In this document: piece after piece, positions 1 through 8,655 of the stretch
Layout of the letters: the number at the start of each line of letters is the position of its first letter
How positions within the stretch are numbered: position 1 is the first letter of the stretch
Assembly: GCA_964426135.1 (NCBI GenBank)
Contig: CAYRPN010000015.1
Span: 5,421 to 69,420, forward strand
DNA from: CAYRPN01 sp964426135
GTDB taxonomy: Bacteria > Planctomycetota > Phycisphaerae > Phycisphaerales > Phycisphaeraceae
Length of the DNA: 64,000 bases
Direction of reading: 5' to 3'
Program-made: the position numbers and the translations under genes
The notes under the pieces: generated by a model
What the model saw: the letters and a program-made list of their open reading frames with translations, nothing else
What the model was told of the DNA's origin: nothing
Database searches by the model: none

Positions 1-723
1 CGTGTGCTGCCGGAGGCGTTCAAGGATTCGCTCGATTCCTTCATGCTCAATCCGATCTTTCCGGCTGGCCACGTTTACATCGGCAAGAGCGGCGAGCCGA
101 CCGTGATCGGGCATTGGGTGAAGGTGTGGATCACGCAAGGCAGCGCCGGTGGCCTGGAGGGAATCGCGGAGTTCGATGACACGGACCCGCTGGCGATCCG
201 GTACTGGAATCTCTATCGCAAGGGGCACATGAAAGCGGTGAGCGTGGGCTTCATCGCGCAGGCGTGGCAGATGCAGCCGGAGGAAATCGAAGGGCAGACC
301 CGCAACGTGCGCGTGTTCACGCGCGTGGAACTGCTGGAGATCAGCGCCGTGGCGATCCCCGCGAACCGCGCAGCCCGGATACGCGCCGCCGGCCACGCCA
401 TCGGCTTGGCTGGGGGCACCGGGGCCGGGGGCGGGGGCGGCGATTCAAACGACATTCAAACGCTGATCGAGCGGACGGTGAAAGCAGCCGTCAGCGCAGC
501 GATGAAAGAAAAACATTCGGCCGGCTCATCCTGTCCTACGCACGCAAGCCACGATGCCGGCTTCGACGTGCGGGACAATTTCAGCTACGGCCTGGATGAA
601 GAGGGCATCACCGGGGGCGACGATCAGGGCGCGGCGCCCGACCCTGCATCGGACAGTGAGGGCGATGACGACTCGCAACTGAAAGACGCCTTGCTCCGCG
701 CGATTGAAACCATTGGCGCGTGA
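1..723 (+). CDS. HK97-type prohead protease (5' end outside window)
   Basis: Phage capsid maturation protease of the HK97/U35 type, which cleaves the scaffold part of the capsid protein during head assembly. The reading frame is open to the left edge; a GTG at 4 is possible, but the protein probably starts upstream. The core reads GHWVKVW, then AVSVGF with the likely nucleophile serine, then VELLEISAVAIPANRAARI, which is the usual C-terminal strand pattern of this family. After about residue 135 it becomes Gly/Asp/Ser rich and low in complexity, as expected for a cleaved or disordered tail. It ends 24 nt before the capsid gene, the normal order for protease and capsid. Family call is confident; completeness is not. 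Confidence 0.8.
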   Translation, partial: RVLPEAFKDSLDSFMLNPIFPAGHVYIGKSGEPTVIGHWVKVWITQGSAGGLEGIAEFDDTDPLAIRYWNLYRKGHMKAVSVGFIAQAWQMQPEEIEGQTRNVRVFTRVELLEISAVAIPANRAARIRAAGHAIGLAGGTGAGGGGGDSNDIQTLIERTVKAAVSAAMKEKHSAGSSCPTHASHDAGFDVRDNFSYGLDEEGITGGDDQGAAPDPASDSEGDDDSQLKDALLRAIETIGA

Positions 724-747
724 GCGGCGGAAAGGATTCGATTCTGC

Positions 748-1959
748 ATGGAACCGGAAACCAAACAACTGATCCAGCGACTGAATGAGCGCCTGGAGGA
801 CATGGGCAAGATCAAAGGCGCGGTGGAGCAGTTTGAGAAGACCGTCGCGGCTTGGCCGAAGACGCTCAGTGAAAAGCTGGCCACGATCCGCGCCACGAGC
901 TACGACGATCGCGGGCGTTACCGGGGCGTGTTCGCCACGGAAGACGATGCGCGCTGCTTCGGCCTGTTCGTGCTGTCGCACGCCGGCAAGGATGGCCGGG
1001 CGGCGGAAGCGCTCAAGGGCGAGATGAAGGCCACATTCGAACGTGCGATGGGCGGAACGATCGCCACGGGCGACGGCCTCGCGCCGATCGAATACTCGTC
1101 GCGCGTCGATCGCCTGGTGGAAGCATTCGGCATGTTCGCGTCCAAGGCTTTCCCGCAGACGATGACCAGCGATCAACTCACATTCCAAAGGCGCACGAGC
1201 GGCCTGACTGTTTTCAAGACCGGCCACAACGTGGCGGCGATGGCCAGCGACATGGGCTTCGCCACTGTGAATCTCAACGCCGACGAGTGGAACGTTCTGT
1301 GCCTCTATCCCAAGGCGCTGGGCGAGGACGCGGCGGCTTCCGTGGGCGAAATGGTCGCGATGGAAATCGCGCAGGCCCTCGCGCAGGCCACGGACTCGGC
1401 GGGTTTCATCGGCGACGGCACGCCGACATACCTGGATGTTATCGGCGTCACCAAGCGCCTCACGGACATCAACGGCGTGGATGACGGCGGCGGGCTGGTC
1501 CTGGGCTCCGGCAACGCCTGGAGTGAACTGGCCGAAGCGGACTTCCTGAAAGTCGTCGGCCAGGTGCCCGCGTACAAGGGCGCTCAAAACGAGTGGTACG
1601 CCAGCAATCCATTCGTCTGGAACGTGATGCACAAGATCACGCTCAGCAAGGGCGGCGTGACGCGGGCCGAGTTCGCCGGCGAGCAGCGGCTTCAGTTCCT
1701 CGGCTACCCGATCAACATCGTGCAGTCGATGCCCAAGGTGCAAGGCAACAGCCAGGTGTGCGCCCTGCTCGGAGATCTGCGATTCAGTTCCACGCACGGC
1801 AAACGAAAGGAACTGATGATCGAGGAATCGCGAGACGTGAAGTTCATCGAACGCCAGGTCGCTGTCCTGGGCACCCAGCGCCACGCGATCAGCAATCACA
1901 GTCTGGGCGATTCGGCCAACGCCGGTCCGCTGGTTGGACTCATCACGGCGTCGGCTTGA
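748..1959 (+). CDS. HK97-family phage major capsid protein
   Basis: Major head protein of a tailed phage, 403 residues, within the usual range. Residues 1-50 are charged and helical (the delta/scaffold part cut by the protease), followed by the HK97 fold. Recognisable features are a central GDGTPTYLDVIGV segment, the late QFLGYPINIVQSMP strand, and GDLRFSSTHGKRKELMIEES near the end, all typical of this family. A purine-rich AAGGA lies about 13 nt upstream of the ATG. It follows the protease gene directly. Sure of the family; the phage may be a remnant because few of the expected head-tail genes follow. Confidence 0.88.
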   Translation: MEPETKQLIQRLNERLEDMGKIKGAVEQFEKTVAAWPKTLSEKLATIRATSYDDRGRYRGVFATEDDARCFGLFVLSHAGKDGRAAEALKGEMKATFERAMGGTIATGDGLAPIEYSSRVDRLVEAFGMFASKAFPQTMTSDQLTFQRRTSGLTVFKTGHNVAAMASDMGFATVNLNADEWNVLCLYPKALGEDAAASVGEMVAMEIAQALAQATDSAGFIGDGTPTYLDVIGVTKRLTDINGVDDGGGLVLGSGNAWSELAEADFLKVVGQVPAYKGAQNEWYASNPFVWNVMHKITLSKGGVTRAEFAGEQRLQFLGYPINIVQSMPKVQGNSQVCALLGDLRFSSTHGKRKELMIEESRDVKFIERQVAVLGTQRHAISNHSLGDSANAGPLVGLITASA

Positions 1960-1986
1960 TTGTTGACGAAGCGTAGAAACAAAAAC

Positions 1987-2012
1987 GCCGGCGGCGTGAC
2001 AGCGCCGCCGGC
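1987..2012. terminator. Strong hairpin downstream of the capsid gene
   Basis: Ten-base-pair perfect GC stem (GCCGGCGGCG at 1987-1996 with CGCCGCCGGC at 2003-2012) and a 6-nt loop. On the + strand no T run follows. Read on the - strand the stem is followed by GTTTTTGTTT, so it would be a better terminator for antisense transcription. No - strand gene upstream of it was identified. Confidence 0.45.
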
Positions 2013-2099
2013 TACCTCGGAACTCACCGGGGTGAAGCTCACAGGATACCTCGGCTCACCACGAAACGCACGAACCGATACCACTTTCGAGACATTCCC

Positions 2100-2549
2100 A
2101 TGAATGAACTTCAGCAGACAATCGTGAGAGCGGCAATCCCGCCTGGCGCCATCAAAGACAATGCGGCGTTTGTCTCCAACGTCATCGACAGGAACGACTT
2201 CGCCGGATGCAGCTACATCGAGTTCCACGGCATCCTGGGCACGATCGATGAGACGATGGCCGTGTGCAAGGTCATGGAAAGCGACACGAAGACGGATGCC
2301 ACCACGCTGGGCGGAACGCCGGCGGTGGTGAAGGACGTGACCACGAAACCCGGCAGCAGCGACGGCGGCAAGACGTTCATCGTCGGCGTCGATCTGCGCA
2401 AGCCCCGGCAGCGTTACCTCCAGCTCCAGGGCACCGCCGGCAACGGCGCGGCGGGCACTTACCTGGCCGCGTCAGTGGTCGGATACCGGCCCGCCCAATC
2501 GTCGGGCAGTGCTGCCGATCGCGGGGCGCTGTTCGCGGAATACGCCTGA
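2100..2549 (+). CDS. Small phage structural protein (head-associated, unnamed)
   Basis: 149 residues, no signal peptide or membrane segment. The pattern is a beta-rich opening, then FAGCSYIEFHGILGTIDETMAV, K-V-M-E-S-D-T, FIVGVDLRKPRQRYLQLQ, and a C-terminal AADRG. I recall this arrangement from small proteins commonly encoded just after the capsid gene in prophages; their role is not established, possibly head decoration or completion. The 140-nt gap after the capsid gene holds a hairpin. The name is inference from position and pattern. Confidence 0.6.
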   Translation: MNELQQTIVRAAIPPGAIKDNAAFVSNVIDRNDFAGCSYIEFHGILGTIDETMAVCKVMESDTKTDATTLGGTPAVVKDVTTKPGSSDGGKTFIVGVDLRKPRQRYLQLQGTAGNGAAGTYLAASVVGYRPAQSSGSAADRGALFAEYA

Positions 2550-2594
2550 GCCATCCGAAGTTCCTTTGCAAGTGACGGGGAAGACCCTTCACAT

Positions 2595-2617
2595 CCGGGC
2601 CTTTCGAGGCCCGGTTT
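2595..2617 (+). terminator. Hairpin with TTCG loop after the small structural gene
   Basis: CCGGGCCT (2595-2602) pairs perfectly with AGGCCCGG (2607-2614) across a TTCG tetraloop, followed by TTT. The stem and loop are those of a good intrinsic terminator, although the T run is short. Confidence 0.55.
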
Positions 2618-2648
2618 GAACGGCCTTCGATCAGATTTCAAAACGAGC

Positions 2649-3023
2649 ATGAAGTCATCGTTGAACAGCATGTGCAGACTATTTCGACTCGCGTGCGAAG
2701 TCGCGGCCGCGATCGCTGCTTGGGTCGTGTGGTCTGTTCGCATTCGATGGATCAATCTGCGCGTCTTCGGCATCCGATCAGCCTGGGCCATGCGGCAAGC
2801 CAACCGAAGGATTCGGCGGCGACTCGGTGCGGGCGAGCATGAGAAGCTGCATCGCCTGTTATTAGCGATCGCCACGGAGCGGCGCACAACCCCGGCAGCG
2901 TTCGCGTTCATGCTCAGCGAAGCGGCCAGACTCGCCGACTTGGGTGAGACGCGCCAGGCGATCGCGGCTCGCATTTACAAACAGACGCGGCAGCGACATC
3001 CGCAGGGGGTGGCACATGGCTGA
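2649..3023 (+). CDS. Hypothetical basic protein in the phage block
   Basis: 124 residues from the ATG at 2649; a TTG at 2616 in the same frame is a weaker alternative. A hydrophobic stretch near residues 15-32 (LACEVAAAIAAWVVWSV) could span a membrane. The rest is very basic and helical with a low-complexity Arg-rich middle. Position between the small structural protein and the tape-measure-like gene is where tail assembly chaperones often sit, but nothing in the sequence shows that role. Its last 8 nt overlap the next gene, so the two are probably translationally coupled. Function unknown. Confidence 0.5.
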   Translation: MKSSLNSMCRLFRLACEVAAAIAAWVVWSVRIRWINLRVFGIRSAWAMRQANRRIRRRLGAGEHEKLHRLLLAIATERRTTPAAFAFMLSEAARLADLGETRQAIAARIYKQTRQRHPQGVAHG

Positions 3024-4500
3024 GATCACTCAGGACATGAAGATTAGCGGCGCTAAGCAGGTGATCGAATCCATCGAAAAGGTGGCTCGTGCCACCAGGC
3101 AGATGGGGGAGGCCACACAGAAGTCCAGCGAAGAGGCGCACCAGGCGAATCGCACGGCTGAGCAGACAAAGGGTGCGCAAAAAGACCTGGCGGATTCAGC
3201 GGCTGTGCTGGTTGCCGAGTGGTCAAGCATGCTCGCGGTCGGAGGACTTCTGAAAACGTTGCTGGAAGACATCACGAAGCAGTCGCTCGAAGCTGTGGCT
3301 GCCATGAAGAGCCTGGCGGAAGTGTCTCGCGGGCTTTCCACCAATCTCGGAGGCAAGGTCGCCGACAGACTTGTAAACCAGGTCAACCTGATCGCTGGTG
3401 AGGCGGGCATGGATGTCGCTGGCCGCAACGCCCTGGTTGATGCGATGGGCGCTGCCACCGATGTGCGCGATATGAACGATGAGGATCAAGTGGCGCTCTC
3501 TCGTAACCTTGCCACGCTGGATCGGGCCACGGGCTTGCGCGGCAAGTCCGCATTCAAGGCGTTGCAAACGATCACGTCCAGGCTGGGCGTCAGCGATGAG
3601 ACGGCGGTGGACATGCTCGCGTCGATGGTGAATCAGGGCGTGTCGGGCGACATGGTGCAACGCATCGTGCATCGCGGCGGTGATGCGCGATTCCTGGGCC
3701 TTGTGTCACAGGCTCGAGGATCGATGGACACAGACGATATCGGCAGGCAGTTTGATTCGATTGCCAATGCGATGATGGGGGTGGACGAAGCCGGGAACAT
3801 CAAGCCCGAACTGGAAGCCCTCGGCCTGACCAATGAGATGAAGCCGTTCGATCGGCTTCAATTCCTAACGAAATCGCTCGCCGGCGGACAGATCAACGAA
3901 GGCCAGTTCATGCAGGCGACAGGCGGGCCTCAGGCATCGCCGTTGATGAATGCCTTTCGAGAGGCGATGGGCCAACCCGGATCCGTGGAGGCGGCAACCT
4001 CGGCCTTGGCTGACCCACAGGCAGCCGAGCGCGAGATTGCGAAGCTGATGCAGAGTCCTCGCCAGCAAAACCGAGAGAAGCTCAATCGCGCCGAATTACG
4101 CACCCAGATCGCCAAAGAAACCAAAGGAATGTCGAACTTCGGGATGAATGCCGCGATGGTGTCCAATGAGTTCGACGCTGAAGGTGTGGTTGCGCCGCTA
4201 AGGGCGTTGACTGAGCAGCCGATTATCTATGCCACGGGCGTGTTCGCGGATGAGGACTCAATCGAAGAGTCCGATCGGGCGAACATGGCTGAGATCGCGC
4301 GAATGTCTGGAGTGCGCGCGCCTGGATCGATTTCGCAAGCCGCACAAGGCCTGGTGAACCATTTCAGGAGACGGCGATTCGCCGGTGGCGGCATCGATGC
4401 CGCCACCGGCGGCGTGACCATCTACAACACGAACTACATCAACAGCAGCTTGCAAGGCGTGAGGGTTGAAGAACAGGAAGCCGAGCGAATCAATCGGTGA
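3016..4500 (+). CDS. Tape-measure-like phage protein
   Basis: 494 residues from the ATG at 3016, chosen because it gives an 8-nt overlap with the upstream gene; the frame is open further upstream. Residues 1-60 are a polar, heptad-like helix (AKQVIESIEKVARATRQMGEATQ) followed by a hydrophobic stretch (SSMLAVGGLLKTLL), then long Ala/Gln/Met-rich helical segments. This matches the style of tail tape measure proteins, although it is shorter than most. The end is Gly- and Asn-rich (GGVTIYNTNYINSS). No tail tube, baseplate or fibre gene follows, so the tail module is missing or was never present. The call rests on composition and gene order. Confidence 0.5.
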   Translation: MAEITQDMKISGAKQVIESIEKVARATRQMGEATQKSSEEAHQANRTAEQTKGAQKDLADSAAVLVAEWSSMLAVGGLLKTLLEDITKQSLEAVAAMKSLAEVSRGLSTNLGGKVADRLVNQVNLIAGEAGMDVAGRNALVDAMGAATDVRDMNDEDQVALSRNLATLDRATGLRGKSAFKALQTITSRLGVSDETAVDMLASMVNQGVSGDMVQRIVHRGGDARFLGLVSQARGSMDTDDIGRQFDSIANAMMGVDEAGNIKPELEALGLTNEMKPFDRLQFLTKSLAGGQINEGQFMQATGGPQASPLMNAFREAMGQPGSVEAATSALADPQAAEREIAKLMQSPRQQNREKLNRAELRTQIAKETKGMSNFGMNAAMVSNEFDAEGVVAPLRALTEQPIIYATGVFADEDSIEESDRANMAEIARMSGVRAPGSISQAAQGLVNHFRRRRFAGGGIDAATGGVTIYNTNYINSSLQGVRVEEQEAERINR

Positions 4501-4519
4501 AATGAACCGGCCCTAATCC

Positions 4520-4543
4520 ACCTCAGCCACGAATGGCTGAGGT
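4520..4543. terminator. 10-bp hairpin after the last phage gene
   Basis: ACCTCAGCCA (4520-4529) pairs perfectly with TGGCTGAGGT (4534-4543) around a CGAA loop, 19 nt after the tape-measure-like stop codon. It is followed by TAAAAAAT rather than a T run, so termination is only a possibility. Confidence 0.35.
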
Positions 4544-4701
4544 AAAAAATGCGCACACAAGATTCTCATTTTGCCCCACGGCTCCATTTTGATCGCGTCA
4601 CTACAGCGGGGGCCTCGCCCGCCCTTCGCACACATCCTCACAGACACGAGACTCTTTCGAGAGATCCGCGCACTGTTCCCGTTGAGCTGGTTCAAGAAAA
4701 A

Positions 4702-4730
4702 AAATCGGCGACCTTCACGGTCGCCGATTT
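4702..4730 (-). terminator. Intrinsic terminator of the EF-hand gene
   Basis: Twelve-base-pair perfect stem (4702-4713 with 4719-4730) and a 5-nt loop. On the - strand the stem runs straight into a tract of eight T, starting about 27 nt after the stop codon of the EF-hand gene. This is a textbook rho-independent terminator. Confidence 0.85.
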
Positions 4731-4756
4731 CGTTTGTGCTTTCATTGAAGTCGGAA

Positions 4757-5926
4757 TCAGATCGCCGGCTTGGCATCCTTGCTGTCGCGGTTGCGATCAC
4801 CGCCGCGATCGCGTCCGCCACCAGGGCCGCCCTGTCCGCGGCCACCGGGACCGCCAGGGCCGAACGGGAAGAAGCCCTGCAGGTTCTCGCGTTCTTTTTC
4901 GAAAAGCTCCTGGCGTTCTTCGCGGCTCAGTTCGCCGTCGCCGTCCTTGTCGTACTTCTTGGACAGCTCCTCGAACTTCTTGCGGCCTTCCTCGCGCATC
5001 GCCTCGAACCCGGCGCGGCGTTCTTCGTCGCTGAGTTTGCCGTCGCCGTCCTTGTCGTGCTTCTTGGTGAAATCCTCGCGGGCCTTCTCAAAGCGGGCAT
5101 ACCCTTCCGGATCGCGTTCCTTCCATTCCTTCGTGCGGACCTCGCGTTCCGCCTCGAATCCGGCGCGGCGTTCCTCGTCGCTCAGTTCGCCGTTGCCGTC
5201 CTTGTCGTACTTCTTGGTGAAGTCCGCGCGGCGCTTTTCATCCTCGGCGCGGCGTTCATCGAAACGCTTGGCTTCTTCGGGGTTGGCCTTGCGCCAGGCT
5301 TCGATGCGGGCTTCGAACGCGGCCCGGCGCTCGTCGCCGTTGAGTTCGCCGTTGCCGTCCTTGTCGAATTTCTTGAGCTCCTCGGCGCGCTGCTCGTCGG
5401 TCTGGCGACCAAAGCCGCCGCGATCGCCGCGGCCCGGTTCGCCGCGTCCGGGCTGCCCGGGTTCGCCGCCGGGCGTCGTGGGACGCTCGCGGGTGGGCAG
5501 GCTGATCTTCGGCAGTTTGCCGGCGGCCAGCGCTTCGTTGGCGGCGGTGCGTTCGTCGCCGTCGAGTTTGCCGTCCTTGTTCTTGTCGAAGCTGCCCATC
5601 ATCGCGGTGCGCATGGCGCGGCGGTAGCCGTCCGCCTCGAACCAATCGATGGTGCCGTTGTTGTTGCCGTCGAATCCCTTGAGCGTGGCCCAGGAATCGA
5701 ACTTGCGAGCAAAGGCGTCGCTCGCCTCAAGGTTGGCCTTGAACTCCTTCTCATCGAGTTCGCTGTCCACGCCGGCCGCGGCGAGGAAGCGAGTGCGCTC
5801 GCCGCCGGGGCTGTAAGGATCGACCACGTCCTTGGCGACGTCCGCGGCTTCATCGGCGGCAAACAGCGTCGAAGCGGGCATCGCCAGGCTGGCGAACAAT
5901 GAGGCGGAAAGGAAGAAGCGTTTCAT
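4757..5926 (-). CDS. Secreted multi-EF-hand protein
   Basis: 389 residues from the ATG at 5926, which has GGAG 6 nt upstream and begins a clear signal peptide (MKRFFLSASLFASLAMPAST, then AADEAA). At least six calcium-binding loops of the D-x-[DN]-x-[DN]-G-x-[IL]-x-x-x-E type are visible: DGNNNGTIDWFE, DKNKDGKLDGDE, DKDGNGELNGDE, DKDGNGELSDEE, DKDGDGKLSDEE and DKDGDGELSREE. The middle is Pro/Gly/Arg rich and the tail is Gly/Arg/Asp rich. Between loops there are charged Glu/Arg/Lys helices. Such proteins are common in planctomycetes and probably bind calcium outside the cytoplasm; the partner is unknown. It has its own terminator and no co-directional neighbour, so it is probably transcribed alone. 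Confidence 0.8.
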   Translation of the reverse strand: MKRFFLSASLFASLAMPASTLFAADEAADVAKDVVDPYSPGGERTRFLAAAGVDSELDEKEFKANLEASDAFARKFDSWATLKGFDGNNNGTIDWFEADGYRRAMRTAMMGSFDKNKDGKLDGDERTAANEALAAGKLPKISLPTRERPTTPGGEPGQPGRGEPGRGDRGGFGRQTDEQRAEELKKFDKDGNGELNGDERRAAFEARIEAWRKANPEEAKRFDERRAEDEKRRADFTKKYDKDGNGELSDEERRAGFEAEREVRTKEWKERDPEGYARFEKAREDFTKKHDKDGDGKLSDEERRAGFEAMREEGRKKFEELSKKYDKDGDGELSREERQELFEKERENLQGFFPFGPGGPGGRGQGGPGGGRDRGGDRNRDSKDAKPAI

Positions 5927-6058
5927 GGGTGGCTCCGAGTGGATGCAAAAGGGCAGCAACTACAGGTGCAACGTCGGAGGCTGGACGCGTATTGCCGCAA
6001 AATGGTAATTTGAGGCGGTTCCTTTTCCGCGATGCCAGGGGGCCGTCACGAAACCGCC

Positions 6059-6817
6059 ATGCCCAGCATTCTGCTTGAAATCTGCGTCGATTCCCTGGCC
6101 GACGCCCGGATCGCGGCTGAGCACGGCGCCGATCGGCTGGAACTGAATGCCGCTCTCGAATCCGGCGGCCTGACGCCCACGCCGGGCCTGGTGACGTCGG
6201 TTCGCCAAGCGCTGATCGACGATGGGCCGGGGATCCCGCTGATCGCCATGCTTCGGCCGCGGGCCGGCGATTTTGTCTACCGGAGCGACGAACACGAAGT
6301 CATGCAGGCTGATTTGGAGCGGTTGCTTGAGATGGGCGTCGATGGCGTGGCGCTGGGCGTTCTCACTGCCCAAGGCACGGTCAACGTCGCCCGCTGCCGG
6401 GACCTTTTGCGACGCATGCCCGGCGCGGAAGCGGTGTTCCACCGCGCGTTCGATTTCGTCGCTGACCCGGCGCGGGCACTGGAGCAACTGATCGATCTCG
6501 GTTTCAGGCGCGTCCTCACCAGCGGGCAGGCCGCCAGCGCCATCGAAGGCGCCGCGCTGATTGCGCGGCTGATCGAGCAGTCTCGCGGCCGCATCGAGAT
6601 TTTGCCGGGCGCCGGTGTGCGGGCGGGCAATGTGGCGCAGCTTGTCGAGCGCACCGGATGCGATCAGGTTCATGGCTCCATGCGACGCGCGTCGCCGTCC
6701 ACGACTGGCGCGCATGCGGCGACTTCGATCGCCTTTCAGATGGGCGAGACGAGAGGCCTCGATGGCGACGAACTGCGAGCGGTGGTGGCGGCGCTTCGTG
6801 AACTGCGCCGCCAGTGA
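6059..6817 (+). CDS. cutC: CutC family protein
   Basis: 252 residues with a TIM-barrel pattern. The start MPSILLEICVDSLADA and the following AEHGADRLELNAALESGGLTPT are the hallmark of CutC, and later segments (PLIAMLRPRAGDFVY, GVDGVALGVLT, FHRAFDF, LTSGQ, ILPGAGVRAGNV) follow the family order. The ATG at 6059 is preferred over one at 6032 because the conserved domain begins immediately. CutC was named for copper homeostasis, but its reaction is not settled. It is convergent with the TPR-like gene and has no operon partner. Confidence 0.9.
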   Translation: MPSILLEICVDSLADARIAAEHGADRLELNAALESGGLTPTPGLVTSVRQALIDDGPGIPLIAMLRPRAGDFVYRSDEHEVMQADLERLLEMGVDGVALGVLTAQGTVNVARCRDLLRRMPGAEAVFHRAFDFVADPARALEQLIDLGFRRVLTSGQAASAIEGAALIARLIEQSRGRIEILPGAGVRAGNVAQLVERTGCDQVHGSMRRASPSTTGAHAATSIAFQMGETRGLDGDELRAVVAALRELRRQ

Positions 6818-6900
6818 GAAACCTCGCAGCCGAAGCGCCCGCCGAGTCTTTCCGGCAGTTGCCGCACAGACGCATTCCAAGGCGGCGTTCGACGGCGCGC

Positions 6901-7671
6901 TCAAGTCGTCAGCATCGACCGGCGAAGGACTTTCACTCGATCGATCAGACGATCCACCACCCGCGGCACCAGCGCTTGGCGAATCCTGGCGCGCAGCGTG
7001 TCCAGGTTCCGACTGTCCGGATCCACTTGCTCGACCATTTCAAGAAAGCGCTTCGCCGCGCTCAGGTTGCCGCGCTCGACCTCGATCAGACCCAGCGTCA
7101 CGTAGAACGTGGCGAACTCCGTGATGTGAATCTCTGTCCGGCCCTTGAGGAATTCGTTAATCAAGCGGCGGCCCTCGAACACCTTATCGGCTTCATCAAC
7201 CCGCCCCTGGCGCAGGCAAAGGTTCGCGTAGCACACGGCTCCAAATAGGTAATCGGGGAACCGTTCATAACAAATAGCGCAGATGTGGTCCGCATCAGCG
7301 TTCCGGTGGGCCAGGATGTACGACACATACAGGTAGTTGTAGAGCTTCGGCACATCCGGGTAGGCAAGGATCATCTCCTCCAGGTCGGCGATGCGGGGCT
7401 TGCCGCGACCGACTACGTCCTCGCCGATGTCGTCCAGCCGCGCGAGTGCGTCCTCCGACATCTGGGCCAAGTACTCGTCCTCCATCGGTTCGAATTGAAT
7501 GGTGAAACTCACGTGTTTCACCGGCCCAGTCGGCGTCGGCGGTTCCAGGGAATCCAGCTCTTCCGCAAAAATCGGGGCAATCAAGTCCGAAAGAGGATCC
7601 GAACTAACCGCCCCTCCCCGGCGCGCGGCGGCGATCTGCTTGGCCAATTGCTTCTTGAAACGATTTGACAT
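6901..7671 (-). CDS. TPR-like hypothetical protein
   Basis: 256 residues from the ATG at 7671, which has AAGGAG about 9 nt upstream. No signal peptide, so probably cytoplasmic. Residues about 100-240 look like helical TPR-type repeats (YPDVPKLYNYLYVSYILAHRNADADHI, then FGAVCYANLCLRQGRVDEADKVF, then VTLGLIEVERGNLSAAKRFLEMVEQ). The N-terminal third is charged and poorly structured. The C-terminus is basic. TPR proteins act as protein-binding scaffolds; no partner is evident. Its start region is 75 nt from the divergent SGNH hydrolase gene. Confidence 0.65.
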   Translation of the reverse strand: MSNRFKKQLAKQIAAARRGGAVSSDPLSDLIAPIFAEELDSLEPPTPTGPVKHVSFTIQFEPMEDEYLAQMSEDALARLDDIGEDVVGRGKPRIADLEEMILAYPDVPKLYNYLYVSYILAHRNADADHICAICYERFPDYLFGAVCYANLCLRQGRVDEADKVFEGRRLINEFLKGRTEIHITEFATFYVTLGLIEVERGNLSAAKRFLEMVEQVDPDSRNLDTLRARIRQALVPRVVDRLIDRVKVLRRSMLTT

Positions 7672-7746
7672 GGCGTCACTCCTTGACTGTGATTGATTGG
7701 CATCCAAGCCTCACACGTCCGGCATTTTAATCCAGGAGGGTCGGCA

Positions 7747-8577
7747 ATGAAATCCCCGTCAGGCCTTTTTTTTCACGAATGTCTGAACGCCCGCGTCGGA
7801 AGCTTGTACGGGGCGGCGATCGTGCTGCTGACCCTCAGCGCCTTTGCCTTCGCCGACGCGCCCGCCTGGGTCGAGCCGATGCAAAAACTCACCGCTCAGT
7901 TCAAGGGCGATCCGATGTACGTCGCCCGCTTCGGCGATTCGATCACCGTCAGCCGGGCGTTCTGGTCGCCGATGGGATGGTCCGATCCCGACGCGTACAT
8001 TCCCGACGACGGCCTGCCCAAACGCGTCGGCGATAAACCTTGGAAACAGGTGATCAAGGGCGTCAACGACGAAGACGGTTGCGGCTCCGGCTGGTCGGCG
8101 GACAATGTGCTGAAGGTGATCGACAAGGTGCTCGCCACGCGCAAGCCGCAGATCGCCATCATCATGATCGGCACGAACGACATTTCAGGCTCCACCGCCG
8201 CCGCGCCGCGCGGGTACTCGGAGAAGGTCGAGAAGATCATCACGAAATGCCTGGACGCCACTTGCATACCGATCCTCAACACGATTCCGCCGCGAAAGGG
8301 TTACGACAAGGCCGTCGCTCAGGTGAATGCGGCCCTGAAAGGCCTCGCGAAGAAGCACGCGATTCCGCTGGTGGATTACCACGAGGCCATCGTCTCGCGC
8401 CAGGTTGACGGCAAATGGCTGGGCACGCTGATCGACGCCGACGGCGTGCATCCGACCGCGGGCAAGACCAACGATTACTCGGCGGAGAATTTGAAAGTGA
8501 GCGGCTACGCGCTGCGGACGTGGGTGAATTTTCTGATGGTGCGCGAGGTGATTTTCAAGGCGATTGCGAAACAGTGA
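7747..8577 (+). CDS. Secreted SGNH/GDSL hydrolase
   Basis: 276 residues from the ATG at 7747, with GGAGG 7-11 nt upstream. An N-terminal hydrophobic segment ending in FAFADA is a likely signal peptide. The SGNH blocks are visible: GDSIT (nucleophile Ser) near residue 60, GTND (Asn) near residue 143, and DGVHPT near residue 236 with the catalytic Asp and His. These enzymes hydrolyse esters, often acetyl groups on polysaccharides. The substrate is not evident. The gene is divergent from the TPR-like gene, and no polysaccharide-degrading gene is adjacent. Confidence 0.83.
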   Translation: MKSPSGLFFHECLNARVGSLYGAAIVLLTLSAFAFADAPAWVEPMQKLTAQFKGDPMYVARFGDSITVSRAFWSPMGWSDPDAYIPDDGLPKRVGDKPWKQVIKGVNDEDGCGSGWSADNVLKVIDKVLATRKPQIAIIMIGTNDISGSTAAAPRGYSEKVEKIITKCLDATCIPILNTIPPRKGYDKAVAQVNAALKGLAKKHAIPLVDYHEAIVSRQVDGKWLGTLIDADGVHPTAGKTNDYSAENLKVSGYALRTWVNFLMVREVIFKAIAKQ

Positions 8578-8655
8578 CAAACGGGGAGCCCGACTTAGCG
8601 CGTTTTTCATAGCCGCGCCGTCTGCGGTGCGAGTGCGCGAATCGTCCTGACGCGA

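Noticed and set aside
526..1899. Long open frame on the - strand (457 codons) across the capsid gene
   Set aside because: It is the shadow of the capsid gene in high-GC DNA; the translation is Arg/His/Ala rich with no domain, and the + strand protein is clearly conserved.
4571..5902. 443-codon + strand frame with hydrophobic FVAVAVLVVLLG repeats opposite the EF-hand gene
   Set aside because: The repeats are the complement of GAC-AAG-GAC-GGC calcium loop codons. The EF-hand frame has a signal peptide, ribosome site and terminator.
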